NCBI GenBank assembly: GCA_036274895.1
Contig: DASUEU010000025.1
Location: 1-38,751, forward strand
DNA from: CALMKX01 sp036274895
Lineage (GTDB): Bacteria; Acidobacteriota; Thermoanaerobaculia; Multivoradales; SZUA-115
Direction: 5' to 3'
DNA: 38,751 nt
Made by a program: the position numbers and the translations under genes. Below the pieces are notes generated by a model. That model ran no database searches, was not told the DNA's origin, and saw nothing but the letters and a program-made list of their open reading frames with translations. Each line of letters begins with the position of its first letter. The stretch's first letter is position 1. This document shows, in pieces, positions 14,787 to 22,401 of this stretch.

Positions 14787-15905
14787 ATGCGCCGCACCCC
14801 CCCACAAGCAAGGCGGATTTCCCTCGCAGCCCTGCTCACCCTTCTCGCCCCCCTCGCCCCCGCACTCGCTCAGCAGGCAGCCGACCAGCGCTTCGGCGAG
14901 CAGGTCACCGTCTCCGAAGTGCTGCTCGACGTGGTGGTGACCGACAAGCAGGGCAACGTCATCATCGGCCTGGCCCCGGACGATTTCCTGGTCGAAGAGG
15001 ACGGCAAGACCCGCGACGTGGCGAGCGCCACCTTCTACAGCAACCGCCGCCTGCTGGGCTCCACCCAGCCGGTCGAAACCTCCGGCGGCAGCATCGACAC
15101 CACCCCCCGCAGCCGCTACTTCATCCTCTTCTTCGAGGACCAGCGCCGCACTGCCGCCGACAACCCCGCCCTGCATCTGCTCCAGCGTCAGCCGGAGGCC
15201 GTGCGCGAGGCCAAGGAGTGGGTGCGCGAGGAAGTGCTGCTCGACGACTACGTGGCGGTGGTCAGCTACGACGTCAAGCTCAAGGTGCACCAGGACTTCA
15301 CCCAGGACCGCGGCGGCGTGCTCAAGGCCATCGACGGCTTCGCCAAGGGTGAGGATCCGGGCTCCAACTGGCCCTCCCGCCTGCCCGAGGCCGGCGAGAT
15401 CTCCCTGCGCACGGGCCTGCCCCGCGGCAAGGAGCTCGACAAGCAGACGGGCAAGCCCTACGACGCCTTCCGCCTGCTCGCCCAGGCCACTTCCGGCATC
15501 GTCGGGCGCAAGAACTTGATCTACTTCGGCCTCGGCTTCGGCGAGCTCACCGGCTTCGGCCTCTACAAGCCGGATCCCCGCTACTACCCTGGGATGATCC
15601 AGGCCCTGAACGACAACAACGTCGCCGTCTACACCATCGACCTGATCCCGAGCGAAGTCTCCTCCTACCCGCTCGAGGAGAGCCTGCACCAGCTGGCCGA
15701 CGAGACCGGCGGCAAGTACTTCGGCACCTTCGCCAGCTTTGAGACCCCGCTTGGCCAGATCTCGACCGAGAACAGCGGCTACTACCTGCTCTCCTACCAG
15801 GCCGAGCACCCCGCGGGGACCACCGGCTACCAGAAGGTGCGGGTCAAGACCCGTAACCCCGAGTTCCAGGTGCGCACCCGCGAAGGCTACGTCTTCGGCG
15901 GCTGA
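14787..15905 (+). CDS. Secreted VWFA-related protein of the acidobacterial type
   Basis: A 372-residue exported protein with the layout of the acidobacterial VWFA-related family (TIGR03436). It has a signal peptide (SLAALLTLLAPLAPALAQ), then an N-terminal beta domain typical of the family (VSEVLLDVVVTDKQGNVIIGLAPDDFLVEEDGKTRDV). A von Willebrand A-like region follows (YFILFFEDQ ... VAVVSYDVKLKVHQDFT ... GRKNLIYFGLGFGE), ending in a beta-rich tail (SGYYLLSYQAEHP ... YQKVRVKTRNPEFQVRTREGY). The usual DxSxS metal-site signature is not obvious: the first strand reads FFEDQRR. ATG at 14787 was chosen for its AAGGAG site and the signal peptide that follows it. The function of the family is unknown; surface binding or assembly is a guess. 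A sigma-54-like promoter stands upstream. Confidence 0.82.
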   Translation: MRRTPPQARRISLAALLTLLAPLAPALAQQAADQRFGEQVTVSEVLLDVVVTDKQGNVIIGLAPDDFLVEEDGKTRDVASATFYSNRRLLGSTQPVETSGGSIDTTPRSRYFILFFEDQRRTAADNPALHLLQRQPEAVREAKEWVREEVLLDDYVAVVSYDVKLKVHQDFTQDRGGVLKAIDGFAKGEDPGSNWPSRLPEAGEISLRTGLPRGKELDKQTGKPYDAFRLLAQATSGIVGRKNLIYFGLGFGELTGFGLYKPDPRYYPGMIQALNDNNVAVYTIDLIPSEVSSYPLEESLHQLADETGGKYFGTFASFETPLGQISTENSGYYLLSYQAEHPAGTTGYQKVRVKTRNPEFQVRTREGYVFGG

Positions 15906-15934
15906 GCCTGCCCCCGATCCGCCCCGCCATGGGG

Positions 15935-15979
15935 GGCCCGTCGCGCTCGGTGAGACGATCCTGCCGAGGGCGACGGGCC
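15935..15979 (+). terminator. Hairpin after the VWFA-related gene
   Basis: Sixteen-base arms (15935-15950 and 15964-15979) pair with one mismatch, followed by TTCTG. The strong stem sits 30 bases after the stop codon. The T-tract is poor, so termination is probable rather than certain. Confidence 0.45.
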
Positions 15980-16117
15980 TTCTGCCCCACTCCTCGAACT
16001 GCTCCTCCGGGGTCTTCCAGGCACCGGCCTCCCGCACCAGCACCGGCAGAAGGCGACCCCTTGTATTCCAGTGGAACTTGGTGTACCGTCTCTCCGCCTT
16101 TTCCCATCGCCTGGAAA

Positions 16118-16236
16118 GCCCCATCCGGAAGGACCTCCACCGAAGGATGACTCGCGGGGCCTGACGGGTCGGCCGTTGCCGACCCGGAGCCTGCGATTGG
16201 TGCGCTGCATTCGAGACCCGGCCGAACGGTTCGGCC
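16118..16236 (+). promoter_or_regulatory. Structured leader upstream of the Asp-box protein gene
   Basis: The 363-base gap between the VWFA-related gene and the next gene holds no convincing ORF. Besides the hairpin at 15935 it contains nested pairings GCCC/GGGC (16118-16121 with 16157-16160) enclosing CATCC/GGATG (16122-16126 with 16145-16149). A perfect 8-base hairpin with a CGTT loop (16166-16185) follows, and then an 8-base hairpin with a one-base centre (16220-16236) just before the ribosome site. It does not match a riboswitch class known to me; it may be a regulatory leader or incidental GC-rich folding. Confidence 0.3.
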
Positions 16237-16268
16237 TGGGCTTTGTCGCAATGAGGAGTGAATTGCAC

Positions 16269-19010
16269 ATGGAGAAGTCAATGCGTCGGCTGATCTCGAG
16301 CGTGGCCTTTGCGGCCGTGCTGGCGGCGGGCGGGTTCTCGACCCAGGCCGCTGAGACCAGCGCCAAGGCCGAGCTGCACAAGCGTTTGCTGCCGGTCTAC
16401 CTGGCGGTCAAGGGCGATCGGGCACTGCTCGCCCTGGATCCCGGGCTTTCGGGCCAGATGGAGAGCCAGGAGGCGGTGGATCGCTTCCTCAAGGCCATGC
16501 CCCTTTCTCCTCTCGAGTACCTGCAAATCGACATGGAGATGCAGCGCTACGAGATCGCCGTCCCGAGCTTCATGCAGGAGCTTCATGTCCGCTGGATCGA
16601 GATCAACGAGGCGACCGCGCGGGACCACTACGGCGACGCCCTCGTGGACGCTCTTCTGACCCGCTGGCCGGTCAACACCGGCGAGGAGATCGTCGGTGGC
16701 CCCGAGGCCACGGTGAGCACCAACAAGAACGTTGGTTCCACCTCCTCGCCGGCGCCCACGGCCTACGACGGCGAGATCCAGATCGCCGTCAACCACCGCA
16801 ACACCAACCAGATCGTGGCCGCCGCCAACACCTGGAATACCACCATCGCGGCCTGCAACAACAACCAGACCCAGTCGATCTTCTACTCGAGCGACGGTGG
16901 CACCACCTGGGGCGTGACTTGTGCTCCTTCGAACAACGTCTGGAACCTGGGCACCTGCACCGGCACCGTGTTCGGCTCCGACCCGGCGCTCTACTGGAAC
17001 GACAACAACGAGGTCTTCCTCAACTACATGCTGCTCTGCGGCACCGCCAGCACCACCAAGTACTCGATGGTGGTGGCCCGCTCCACCAACGGCGGCGCCA
17101 CCTGGACCGCCCAGGGTGTGATCAAGAACTCCTGGTCCACCACCGACCTCGAGGACAAGAACTTCTACGTCATCGACAACACGCTCGCCAGCCCCTTTTA
17201 CGGCCGGCACTACACCTGCTGGGACCGCAACAACAACGAGAAGTTCGCCTACTCGACCAACAACGGCGTCAACTGGACCGAGGTGGACCTGCCGACGGCC
17301 CCCGTTGGTGGCGTCGATCTCGCCTGCGAGATCGCCGTGCAGAAGAACGGCACCGTGCACGTGGTGTGGGACTCCCTGACCTGCGGCGCCAGCACCTGCT
17401 CGGACGAACGCATGTGGTACACCCGCTCGACCAACGGTGGCGTCTCCTGGTCCACGCCGGTCCAGGTGCGTGACTTCAACCTGGTGGGCTTCTCCGGCGC
17501 CAACAAGCCGCCGGTGGCCGACAACCGCGGCATCAGCCCCTTCGGTGCGGTCGATGTCGACAACTCGGGCGGCGCCTGCGACGGCATCCTCTACGCCACC
17601 TTCAGCGACTGGACCTCCGGCGGCGCCACCGAGACCGACGTGTGGGTCTCCCGCTCGACCAACAACGGCGCCACCTGGCAGGCCGCGGTCAAGGTCAACG
17701 ACGACGGCCTCGCCGCCCGCACCCAGTTCCACCCCTTCCTGCAGGTCGACCAGTCGAACGGCAGCGTGGTGGTCTTCTGGCACGACGCGCGCAACGACTC
17801 GGTCAACCGCAAGGTTGACTACTACGTCACCCGCTCGACCGACTGCGGTCTGACTTTCGAGGCCAACACCAAGGTCAGTCAGAACTCGGCCGAGTTCAAC
17901 AACAGCGGCATCTCCTACACCGACGAGAACACCACCGACAACCCGAACCGCAACCCCAACCAGTACGGTGAGTACCTGGGCCTCGACGTCAAGAACGGCA
18001 AGGCCTACATGGCGTGGGTGGACTCGCGGCACTTCTACCCGGGTTCTTCGACCAACGCCCAGAAGGAGAACGTCGGCTTCGCCATCGTCGACTTCGGCGC
18101 GGCCTGCACGCCGCCGGCGGCGCCCACGGGCCTGACCGCCACGGCGGTCTCCTCGAGCCAGATCAACCTGTCCTGGACGGCGGTCTCCGGCGCGACCTCG
18201 TACAACGTCTACCGTTCGACGGTGTCCGGCGGTCCATACACCAACGTCGGCTCCTCGGCCACCACCACGTTCAGCAACACCGGTCTCACCGGCTCGACCA
18301 CCTACTTCTACGTGGTCCGCGCCGTCGTCGGCTGCGAGTCGGGCAACTCCAACCAGGCCTCCGCCACCACCCAGGCGCCGCCGCCCTGCACCACGCAGAC
18401 GCTCTACAACCACAACTTCGATGCCGCCACCGGCCTCGACGGCTTCTCGGTGGGCACCTTCCTTTCGGGCGGCACCACCACCCCGTGGCGCGGTGTCCAG
18501 ACCTGCACGGCGGCTTCCGGGACCCGGATCTTCCGCTACGGCGGCACCAACTGCACGGCCAACTACACCAACAACAACTTCAACTTCGCCCAGCCCAACG
18601 GCGCCGGCGGCATCACCATTCCGGCCGGAGCGACCACCGTTCGCCTGAACTTCAAGCACCGTCGGCGCTACGAGAGCGGCTTCGACGGCGGCACCCTGGC
18701 GGTCTCCACCAACGGCACGAACTACACCTTCGTCCCGGGCTCGGCGATCCTCGCCGGCAGCTACAACGGCACCGTGTCGGCTTCTTGCCCGCCGGCCGGC
18801 AGCGCCGGAACCGCCATCTGGACGGGCGTCTCCACCACCTTCACCACCACCACGGTGGACCTCGACGCGGCCTGCAACGCCATTGCCGGCAACGTCGGCG
18901 GCTGCGCGGGCAAGGCGGTGCGCGTCGGCTTCACGTCGATCACCGACTGCTCGACCACCGATGACGGCTGGTTCCTCGACGACGTGACGGTCACGGCCTG
19001 CGTGCCGTAG
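16269..19010 (+). CDS. Large secreted protein with Asp-box (BNR) repeats, an FN3 domain and a C-terminal jelly-roll-like domain
   Basis: A 913-residue exported protein. After a signal peptide (LISSVAFAAVLAAGGFSTQAAE) and an N-terminal helical region (about 30-140), six Asp-box-like motifs are spaced through 205-530: SSDGGTTW, STNGGATW, STNNGVNW, STNGGVSW, STNNGATW, STDCGLTF. This is the pattern of a sialidase-type beta-propeller. A fibronectin III domain follows (about 617-703, PPAAPTGLTATAVSSSQINL). Last comes a Cys-containing beta domain ending FLDDVTVTACVP, as in adhesive or carbohydrate-binding tails. The sialidase FRIP and arginine triad was not recognised, so catalysis is unproven. ATG at 16269 is preferred (AGGAG ten bases upstream); 16251 and 16281 are alternatives. 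The protein is rich in Asn, Thr and Ser. Confidence 0.82.
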   Translation: MEKSMRRLISSVAFAAVLAAGGFSTQAAETSAKAELHKRLLPVYLAVKGDRALLALDPGLSGQMESQEAVDRFLKAMPLSPLEYLQIDMEMQRYEIAVPSFMQELHVRWIEINEATARDHYGDALVDALLTRWPVNTGEEIVGGPEATVSTNKNVGSTSSPAPTAYDGEIQIAVNHRNTNQIVAAANTWNTTIAACNNNQTQSIFYSSDGGTTWGVTCAPSNNVWNLGTCTGTVFGSDPALYWNDNNEVFLNYMLLCGTASTTKYSMVVARSTNGGATWTAQGVIKNSWSTTDLEDKNFYVIDNTLASPFYGRHYTCWDRNNNEKFAYSTNNGVNWTEVDLPTAPVGGVDLACEIAVQKNGTVHVVWDSLTCGASTCSDERMWYTRSTNGGVSWSTPVQVRDFNLVGFSGANKPPVADNRGISPFGAVDVDNSGGACDGILYATFSDWTSGGATETDVWVSRSTNNGATWQAAVKVNDDGLAARTQFHPFLQVDQSNGSVVVFWHDARNDSVNRKVDYYVTRSTDCGLTFEANTKVSQNSAEFNNSGISYTDENTTDNPNRNPNQYGEYLGLDVKNGKAYMAWVDSRHFYPGSSTNAQKENVGFAIVDFGAACTPPAAPTGLTATAVSSSQINLSWTAVSGATSYNVYRSTVSGGPYTNVGSSATTTFSNTGLTGSTTYFYVVRAVVGCESGNSNQASATTQAPPPCTTQTLYNHNFDAATGLDGFSVGTFLSGGTTTPWRGVQTCTAASGTRIFRYGGTNCTANYTNNNFNFAQPNGAGGITIPAGATTVRLNFKHRRRYESGFDGGTLAVSTNGTNYTFVPGSAILAGSYNGTVSASCPPAGSAGTAIWTGVSTTFTTTTVDLDAACNAIAGNVGGCAGKAVRVGFTSITDCSTTDDGWFLDDVTVTACVP

Positions 19011-19026
19011 TCACGAGGCATTCCTG

Positions 19027-19053
19027 GTCGGGGCGCGGTGACCGCGCCCCGAC
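19027..19053. terminator. Strong hairpin after the Asp-box protein gene
   Basis: Perfect 12-base arms (GTCGGGGCGCGG at 19027-19038, complement at 19042-19053) with a TGA loop, 17 bases after the stop codon. There is no T-tract directly behind it. It probably works together with the next hairpin, which is followed by TTTT at 19090-19093. Confidence 0.5.
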
Positions 19054-19059
19054 ACCCCG

Positions 19060-19088
19060 AGGGGCAGGCACGGGGGCCTGCCCCTACT
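19060..19088. repeat. Copy A of a short palindromic repeat ending CCCCTAC
   Basis: AGGGGCAGGC (19060-19069) and GCCTGCCCCT (19076-19085) pair around ACGGGG and are followed by AC and a short T-rich run. The flank, loop and length match two further copies at 21527-21554 and 21568-21595. It may also end transcription of the gene upstream. Confidence 0.55.
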
Positions 19089-19125
19089 CTTTTCCGGCGC
19101 GGCGGATGTGGCATGCTCCCGGACG

Positions 19126-19752
19126 ATGGAGACGGCCGCCAAGCGCGCGTTCGACCTGGTGGGCTCGGCTCTCGGTCTGATCCTGCTCGCCCCCCTGCTC
19201 CTGGTGCTCGCCGTGACCGTGGCCATGGTGCTCGGCCGGCCGGTACTCTTCCGCCAGCAGCGGGCCGGGCTCGGTGGCACGGTCTTCACCCTCGTCAAGC
19301 TGCGCTCGATGAGCGATGAACGGGACGCGACCGGCGCCCTGCTCCCTGATGCCCACCGGCTCGGTCGCTTCGGTCGCTTCCTGCGCGCGTCGAGCCTGGA
19401 CGAGCTGCCCACCCTGTGGAACGTGCTCAAGGGGGAGATGAGCCTGGTGGGCCCGCGGCCCCTCCTGTTGCGCTACCTCCCCCGTTACAGCCCCGAGCAG
19501 GCGCGGCGGCACGAGGTCAAGCCCGGCATCACCGGCTGGGCCCAGGTCAACGGCCGCAACGCCCTGACCTGGGAGCAGAAATTCGAGCTCGACGTCTGGT
19601 ACGTCGACCATCGATCCCTGCGCTTGGACCTCGCCATCCTCGCTGCTACCATCGGCCAGGTCTTTCGTGCCCAGGGCATCCGCCACGGCGAGGAGGCCAC
19701 GAGCCCCGAGTTCCTGGGCTCCACCCCCGATTCGGAGAGCACCACGCAATGA
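19126..19752 (+). CDS. Undecaprenyl-phosphate sugar-1-phosphate transferase (PglC/WcaJ-type bacterial sugar transferase)
   Basis: Membrane enzyme that starts surface glycan assembly by moving a sugar-1-phosphate from UDP-sugar to undecaprenyl phosphate. It has 208 residues, the short monotopic form like Campylobacter PglC. An N-terminal membrane hairpin (DLVGSALGLILLAPLLLVLAVTVAMVL) is followed by GRPVLFRQQRAGLGG and TLVKLRSM. The catalytic Asp-Glu is in SLDELPTLWNVLKGEMSLVGPRPLL, and PGITGWAQVNGRN comes next. ATG at 19126 lacks a clear ribosome site; a GTG at 19108 would add six residues. Its stop overlaps the next start as ATGA. The next two genes look like PglD and PglE, so an acetylated amino-sugar donor is likely. 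Confidence 0.9.
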   Translation: METAAKRAFDLVGSALGLILLAPLLLVLAVTVAMVLGRPVLFRQQRAGLGGTVFTLVKLRSMSDERDATGALLPDAHRLGRFGRFLRASSLDELPTLWNVLKGEMSLVGPRPLLLRYLPRYSPEQARRHEVKPGITGWAQVNGRNALTWEQKFELDVWYVDHRSLRLDLAILAATIGQVFRAQGIRHGEEATSPEFLGSTPDSESTTQ

Positions 19753-20393
19753 GCGGCGATCTACTGATCTACGGCTCGAGCGGCCACGCGCGAGTGATCG
19801 CCGAGACGGCGCTCGCCGCCGGCTGGCGGGTGGTCGGCTGGGCCGACGACGACCCATCTCACCTGGGCCGGGAGGTCGACGGCCTCCCCGTGCGGGCCAC
19901 GGGCACCGAGGAGGCAGCTCGCAAGGCCGTCCGCGAAGGCTGGCAGGTGGTGGTGGGCATCGGCGACAACCGCGCCCGCCGCCGGGTCTTCGACGAGCTG
20001 CTCGGCTACGGCGCCCGGATCGCGACGATCGTGGGCCCGCAGGCCCTGCTTTCCCCCAGCGCCACTCTCGGCCGCGGCACGGTGGTCTTCGCCGCCGCGG
20101 TCGTCCAGGCCGGTGCCCGCATCGGCGAGAACGTGATCTTGAACACCGCCTGCTCGGTGGACCACGACTGCGCCATCGGCAACCACGCCCACCTCTCGCC
20201 CGGCGTCCACCTGGGCGGCACCGTCGAGGTCGGCGAGGGTGCGCACCTGGGCGTGGGCGCCTCGGTGCGCAACAACCTCACGATCGGGGCCTGGACCCTG
20301 ATCGGCGTCGGGGCCGCCGTGGTCGAGTCGATCGAGGCCGGGGTGGTGGCCTACGGCGTGCCCGCCCGTCCCCTTTCCCGTCCAGCCGAATGA
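19749..20393 (+). CDS. PglD-like left-handed beta-helix acetyltransferase
   Basis: NeuD/PglD-family acyltransferase of 214 residues. The N-terminal Rossmann-like half binds the UDP-sugar (LLIYGSSGHARVIAETALAAGWRVVGWADDD). The C-terminal half is a left-handed beta-helix of hexapeptide repeats (LSPSATLGRGTVVFAAAVVQAGARIGENVIL onward). The catalytic histidine is in NTACSVDHDCAIGNHAHLSPG, as in PglD. PglD acetylates the 4-amino group of the UDP-amino-sugar made by PglE. ATG at 19749 overlaps the preceding stop, and its own stop overlaps the next ATG (AATGA), so the three genes are translationally linked. The exact sugar cannot be told. Confidence 0.88.
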   Translation: MSGDLLIYGSSGHARVIAETALAAGWRVVGWADDDPSHLGREVDGLPVRATGTEEAARKAVREGWQVVVGIGDNRARRRVFDELLGYGARIATIVGPQALLSPSATLGRGTVVFAAAVVQAGARIGENVILNTACSVDHDCAIGNHAHLSPGVHLGGTVEVGEGAHLGVGASVRNNLTIGAWTLIGVGAAVVESIEAGVVAYGVPARPLSRPAE

Positions 20394-21571
20394 AGCGCAT
20401 CTATCTCTCGCCTCCCCACGTCGGGCCGGAGGAAAGGACTCTCCTCCTCGAGGCCTTCGACTCCAACTGGATCGCCCCGCTCGGGCCCCACGTCGATGCC
20501 TTTGAGCGCGAGCTGGCGGCCGTGGTCGGCCTGCCCCATGCGGCGGCCCTGTCGAGCGGCTCGGCGGCCCTCCATCTGGCCCTGCTGCTGCTCGAGGTCG
20601 GCCCGGGCGACGAGGTCATCGCGCCGACCCTCACCTTCGCGGCGACGGTCAATCCCGTGCGCTACCTGGGAGCCACACCGGTCTTCATCGACAGCGATGC
20701 CGGCAGCTGGAACCTCGATCCCGACCTGCTCGAGGAGGAGCTCGAGGCGGCGGCCCGGCGCGGCAAGCTGCCCAAGGCCGTGATCACGGTGGACCTCTAT
20801 GGCCAGTGCTGCGACTACCGGCGCATCCTCCCCCTCTGCGAACGCTTCGGGGTACCGGTAGTCGAAGACGCGGCCGAGGCCCTGGGGGCTACCTTCGACG
20901 GCCGGCCGGCCGGCAGCTTCGGCGCCCTGGCGGCCTTCTCCTTCAACGGCAACAAGGTCATCACCACCAGCGGCGGCGGCATGCTGCTCTCGGCCCGCGA
21001 GGACTGGATCCGCCGCGCCCGCTTCCTCGCCACCCAGGCGCGCGACCCGGCCCCGCACTACCAACACTCGGAGATCGGCTACAACTACCGGCTGTCGAAC
21101 CTCCTCGCCGCCCTCGGCCGCGCCCAGCTCACGGGCCTGACCGAGAAGGTGGAGGCGCGGCGGTCGAACCACCGCTTCTACCGCGAGGCCCTGGGGGCTG
21201 ACCCCGGCATCGGCTTCATGCCGGAGATCGAAGGCGGGCGCTCCTCCTTCTGGCTGACCGCCGCAATCATCGACCCCGAGCGCTTCGGCGCCGACCGTGA
21301 GACCGTGCGCCAGCACCTCGAAAGCTGGAACGTCGAGGCCCGCCCGGTGTGGAAGCCGATGCACCTCCAGCCGGTTTTCGCCGGCTGCCGGGTGCGCGGG
21401 GGAGCGGTCGCCGCCGGCTTGTTCGAGCAGGGCCTCTGCCTGCCCAGCGGCTCGAGCCTCACGGACGAGGATCGCGAGCGGATCCTCCAAGCCTGGCGCA
21501 CGGTGCCCGGACGGCGAGGAGAGCCGGAGGGCGGACACGTTGGTCCGCCCCTACGCCCAGACTCTCTGTAG
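20390..21571 (+). CDS. DegT/DnrJ/EryC1-type PLP aminotransferase (PglE-like)
   Basis: PLP-dependent sugar aminotransferase, 393 residues, like PglE/LegC enzymes that aminate UDP-4-keto-sugars. It shows IYLSPPHVGPEERTLLLEAFDSNWIAPLGP, then ALSSGSAALHLALLLL, DLYGQCCDY, and VVEDAAEALGAT (PLP-binding Asp). The Schiff-base lysine is in SFNGNKVITTSGGG (Lys about 188), and the C-terminal region has RPVWKPMHLQPVF. These fit the family end to end. The last residues (GGHVGPPLRPDSL) are not family-like: they are encoded by a palindromic repeat at 21527-21554, and the stop TAG falls inside the next repeat copy. A 4,6-dehydratase (PglF) and other transferases are not in the window. Confidence 0.9.
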   Translation: MKRIYLSPPHVGPEERTLLLEAFDSNWIAPLGPHVDAFERELAAVVGLPHAAALSSGSAALHLALLLLEVGPGDEVIAPTLTFAATVNPVRYLGATPVFIDSDAGSWNLDPDLLEEELEAAARRGKLPKAVITVDLYGQCCDYRRILPLCERFGVPVVEDAAEALGATFDGRPAGSFGALAAFSFNGNKVITTSGGGMLLSAREDWIRRARFLATQARDPAPHYQHSEIGYNYRLSNLLAALGRAQLTGLTEKVEARRSNHRFYREALGADPGIGFMPEIEGGRSSFWLTAAIIDPERFGADRETVRQHLESWNVEARPVWKPMHLQPVFAGCRVRGGAVAAGLFEQGLCLPSGSSLTDEDRERILQAWRTVPGRRGEPEGGHVGPPLRPDSL

Positions 21572-21595
21572 GGGCCGACCCACGTGTCGGCCCTC
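21527..21595. repeat. Copies B and C of the CCCCTAC palindromic repeat, in inverted orientation
   Basis: Copy B pairs GGGCGGAC (21529-21536) with GTCCGCCC (21543-21550) and ends CTAC. Copy C, inverted, starts GTAGG and pairs GGGCCGAC (21572-21579) with GTCGGCCC (21586-21593). The pair lies at the convergent end of the aminotransferase gene and znuB, like a small BIME, and may serve as a two-way terminator. Confidence 0.65.
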
Positions 21596-21600
21596 TTCGA

Positions 21601-22401
21601 TCACACCGTGACCCGCCGCCGGACCAGGCCGGCCCCGAGCGACAACAGGTAGAGCCCCGCCGCGACCAGGACGATGGTGCCCCCGGGCGCGAGGTCACTC
21701 ACCCAGGACAGGGACAGCCCGCCCACGGCGCTCAGGGCGCCCAGGGCCATGGCGATCAACAGAGTCGAGCGCACGCTCCTCGCCAGCCTCCCGGCGGCGA
21801 GCACCGGCAGCACCATCAGCGCGGCCACCAACAGCAGGCCCACGGTACGCATGGACAGGGCCACCGTGAGCGCCGCCAGCACCGCGACCAGCAGGTTGAG
21901 GCCCAGCACCGGCAGACCGCAGGCGCGAGCCGCCTCCTCGTCGAGGGCCACCGCCAGCAAGCGGCGATAGAGCGCGGCGATCACGGCGAGCACCAGGGCC
22001 CCCGCGGCGGACATCTTGAGCACCGTGCCGGGCTCGACGGTCAGGATCGAGCCGAAGAGGTAGGCGAAGAGGCCGGCGTTGACCGCCCGCGCCGCGCTCG
22101 CCAGCACCACCGCCGCGGCCATGCTGGTGTAGAGCAGGAAGGCCAGGGCCTGGTCCCCCACCGCTCCGCCCCGCGAGTGCAGCAGCTCCATCACCAGGGC
22201 TCCGGCTACCGAGACCACCAGCGCCGTCAGCACCGGGTCGAGGCCCAGCAACTGAGCCAGGGCCACGCCGGCGAAGGCGGTGTGGCCGATGCCGTCGCCG
22301 ATCAGGCTCATGCGGCGCTCGACCAGGAAGAAGCCCACCGCCGGTGCCACCACCCCGACCACCAGCCCCGCCGCGAAGGCGAGCTTCATGAACTCGGGCA
22401 A
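21601..22401 (-). CDS. znuB: Zinc ABC transporter permease ZnuB
   Basis: Inner-membrane permease of the ABC-3 metal transporter family, 266 residues with about eight to nine membrane segments. Family signatures are GFFLVERRMSLIGDGIGHTAFAGVALA near the N-terminus and ALTVALSMRTVGLLLVAALMVLPVLAAGRLA in the C-terminal half. The start is TTG at 22399-22401, because AAGGGAG ends six bases upstream. An internal ATG at 22387-22389 has no ribosome site. The start lies inside the end of znuC (16-base overlap). It is the last gene of the zinc-uptake run. Mn or Fe transport is possible in this family; the ZnuD-like receptor and the His-rich ZnuC tail favour zinc. Confidence 0.9.
   Translation of the reverse strand: MPEFMKLAFAAGLVVGVVAPAVGFFLVERRMSLIGDGIGHTAFAGVALAQLLGLDPVLTALVVSVAGALVMELLHSRGGAVGDQALAFLLYTSMAAAVVLASAARAVNAGLFAYLFGSILTVEPGTVLKMSAAGALVLAVIAALYRRLLAVALDEEAARACGLPVLGLNLLVAVLAALTVALSMRTVGLLLVAALMVLPVLAAGRLARSVRSTLLIAMALGALSAVGGLSLSWVSDLAPGGTIVLVAAGLYLLSLGAGLVRRRVTV

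Noticed and set aside
16111..16190. Possible glycine or cyclic-di-GMP riboswitch (ACCGAAGGA and GGAAAG segments)
   Set aside because: The other conserved blocks of both classes are missing, so it is kept only as an unassigned structured leader.
16278..18659. 793-codon open frame antisense to the Asp-box protein gene
   Set aside because: Val/Gly/Arg-rich translation with no domain; the plus frame has a signal peptide and repeated Asp-box motifs.
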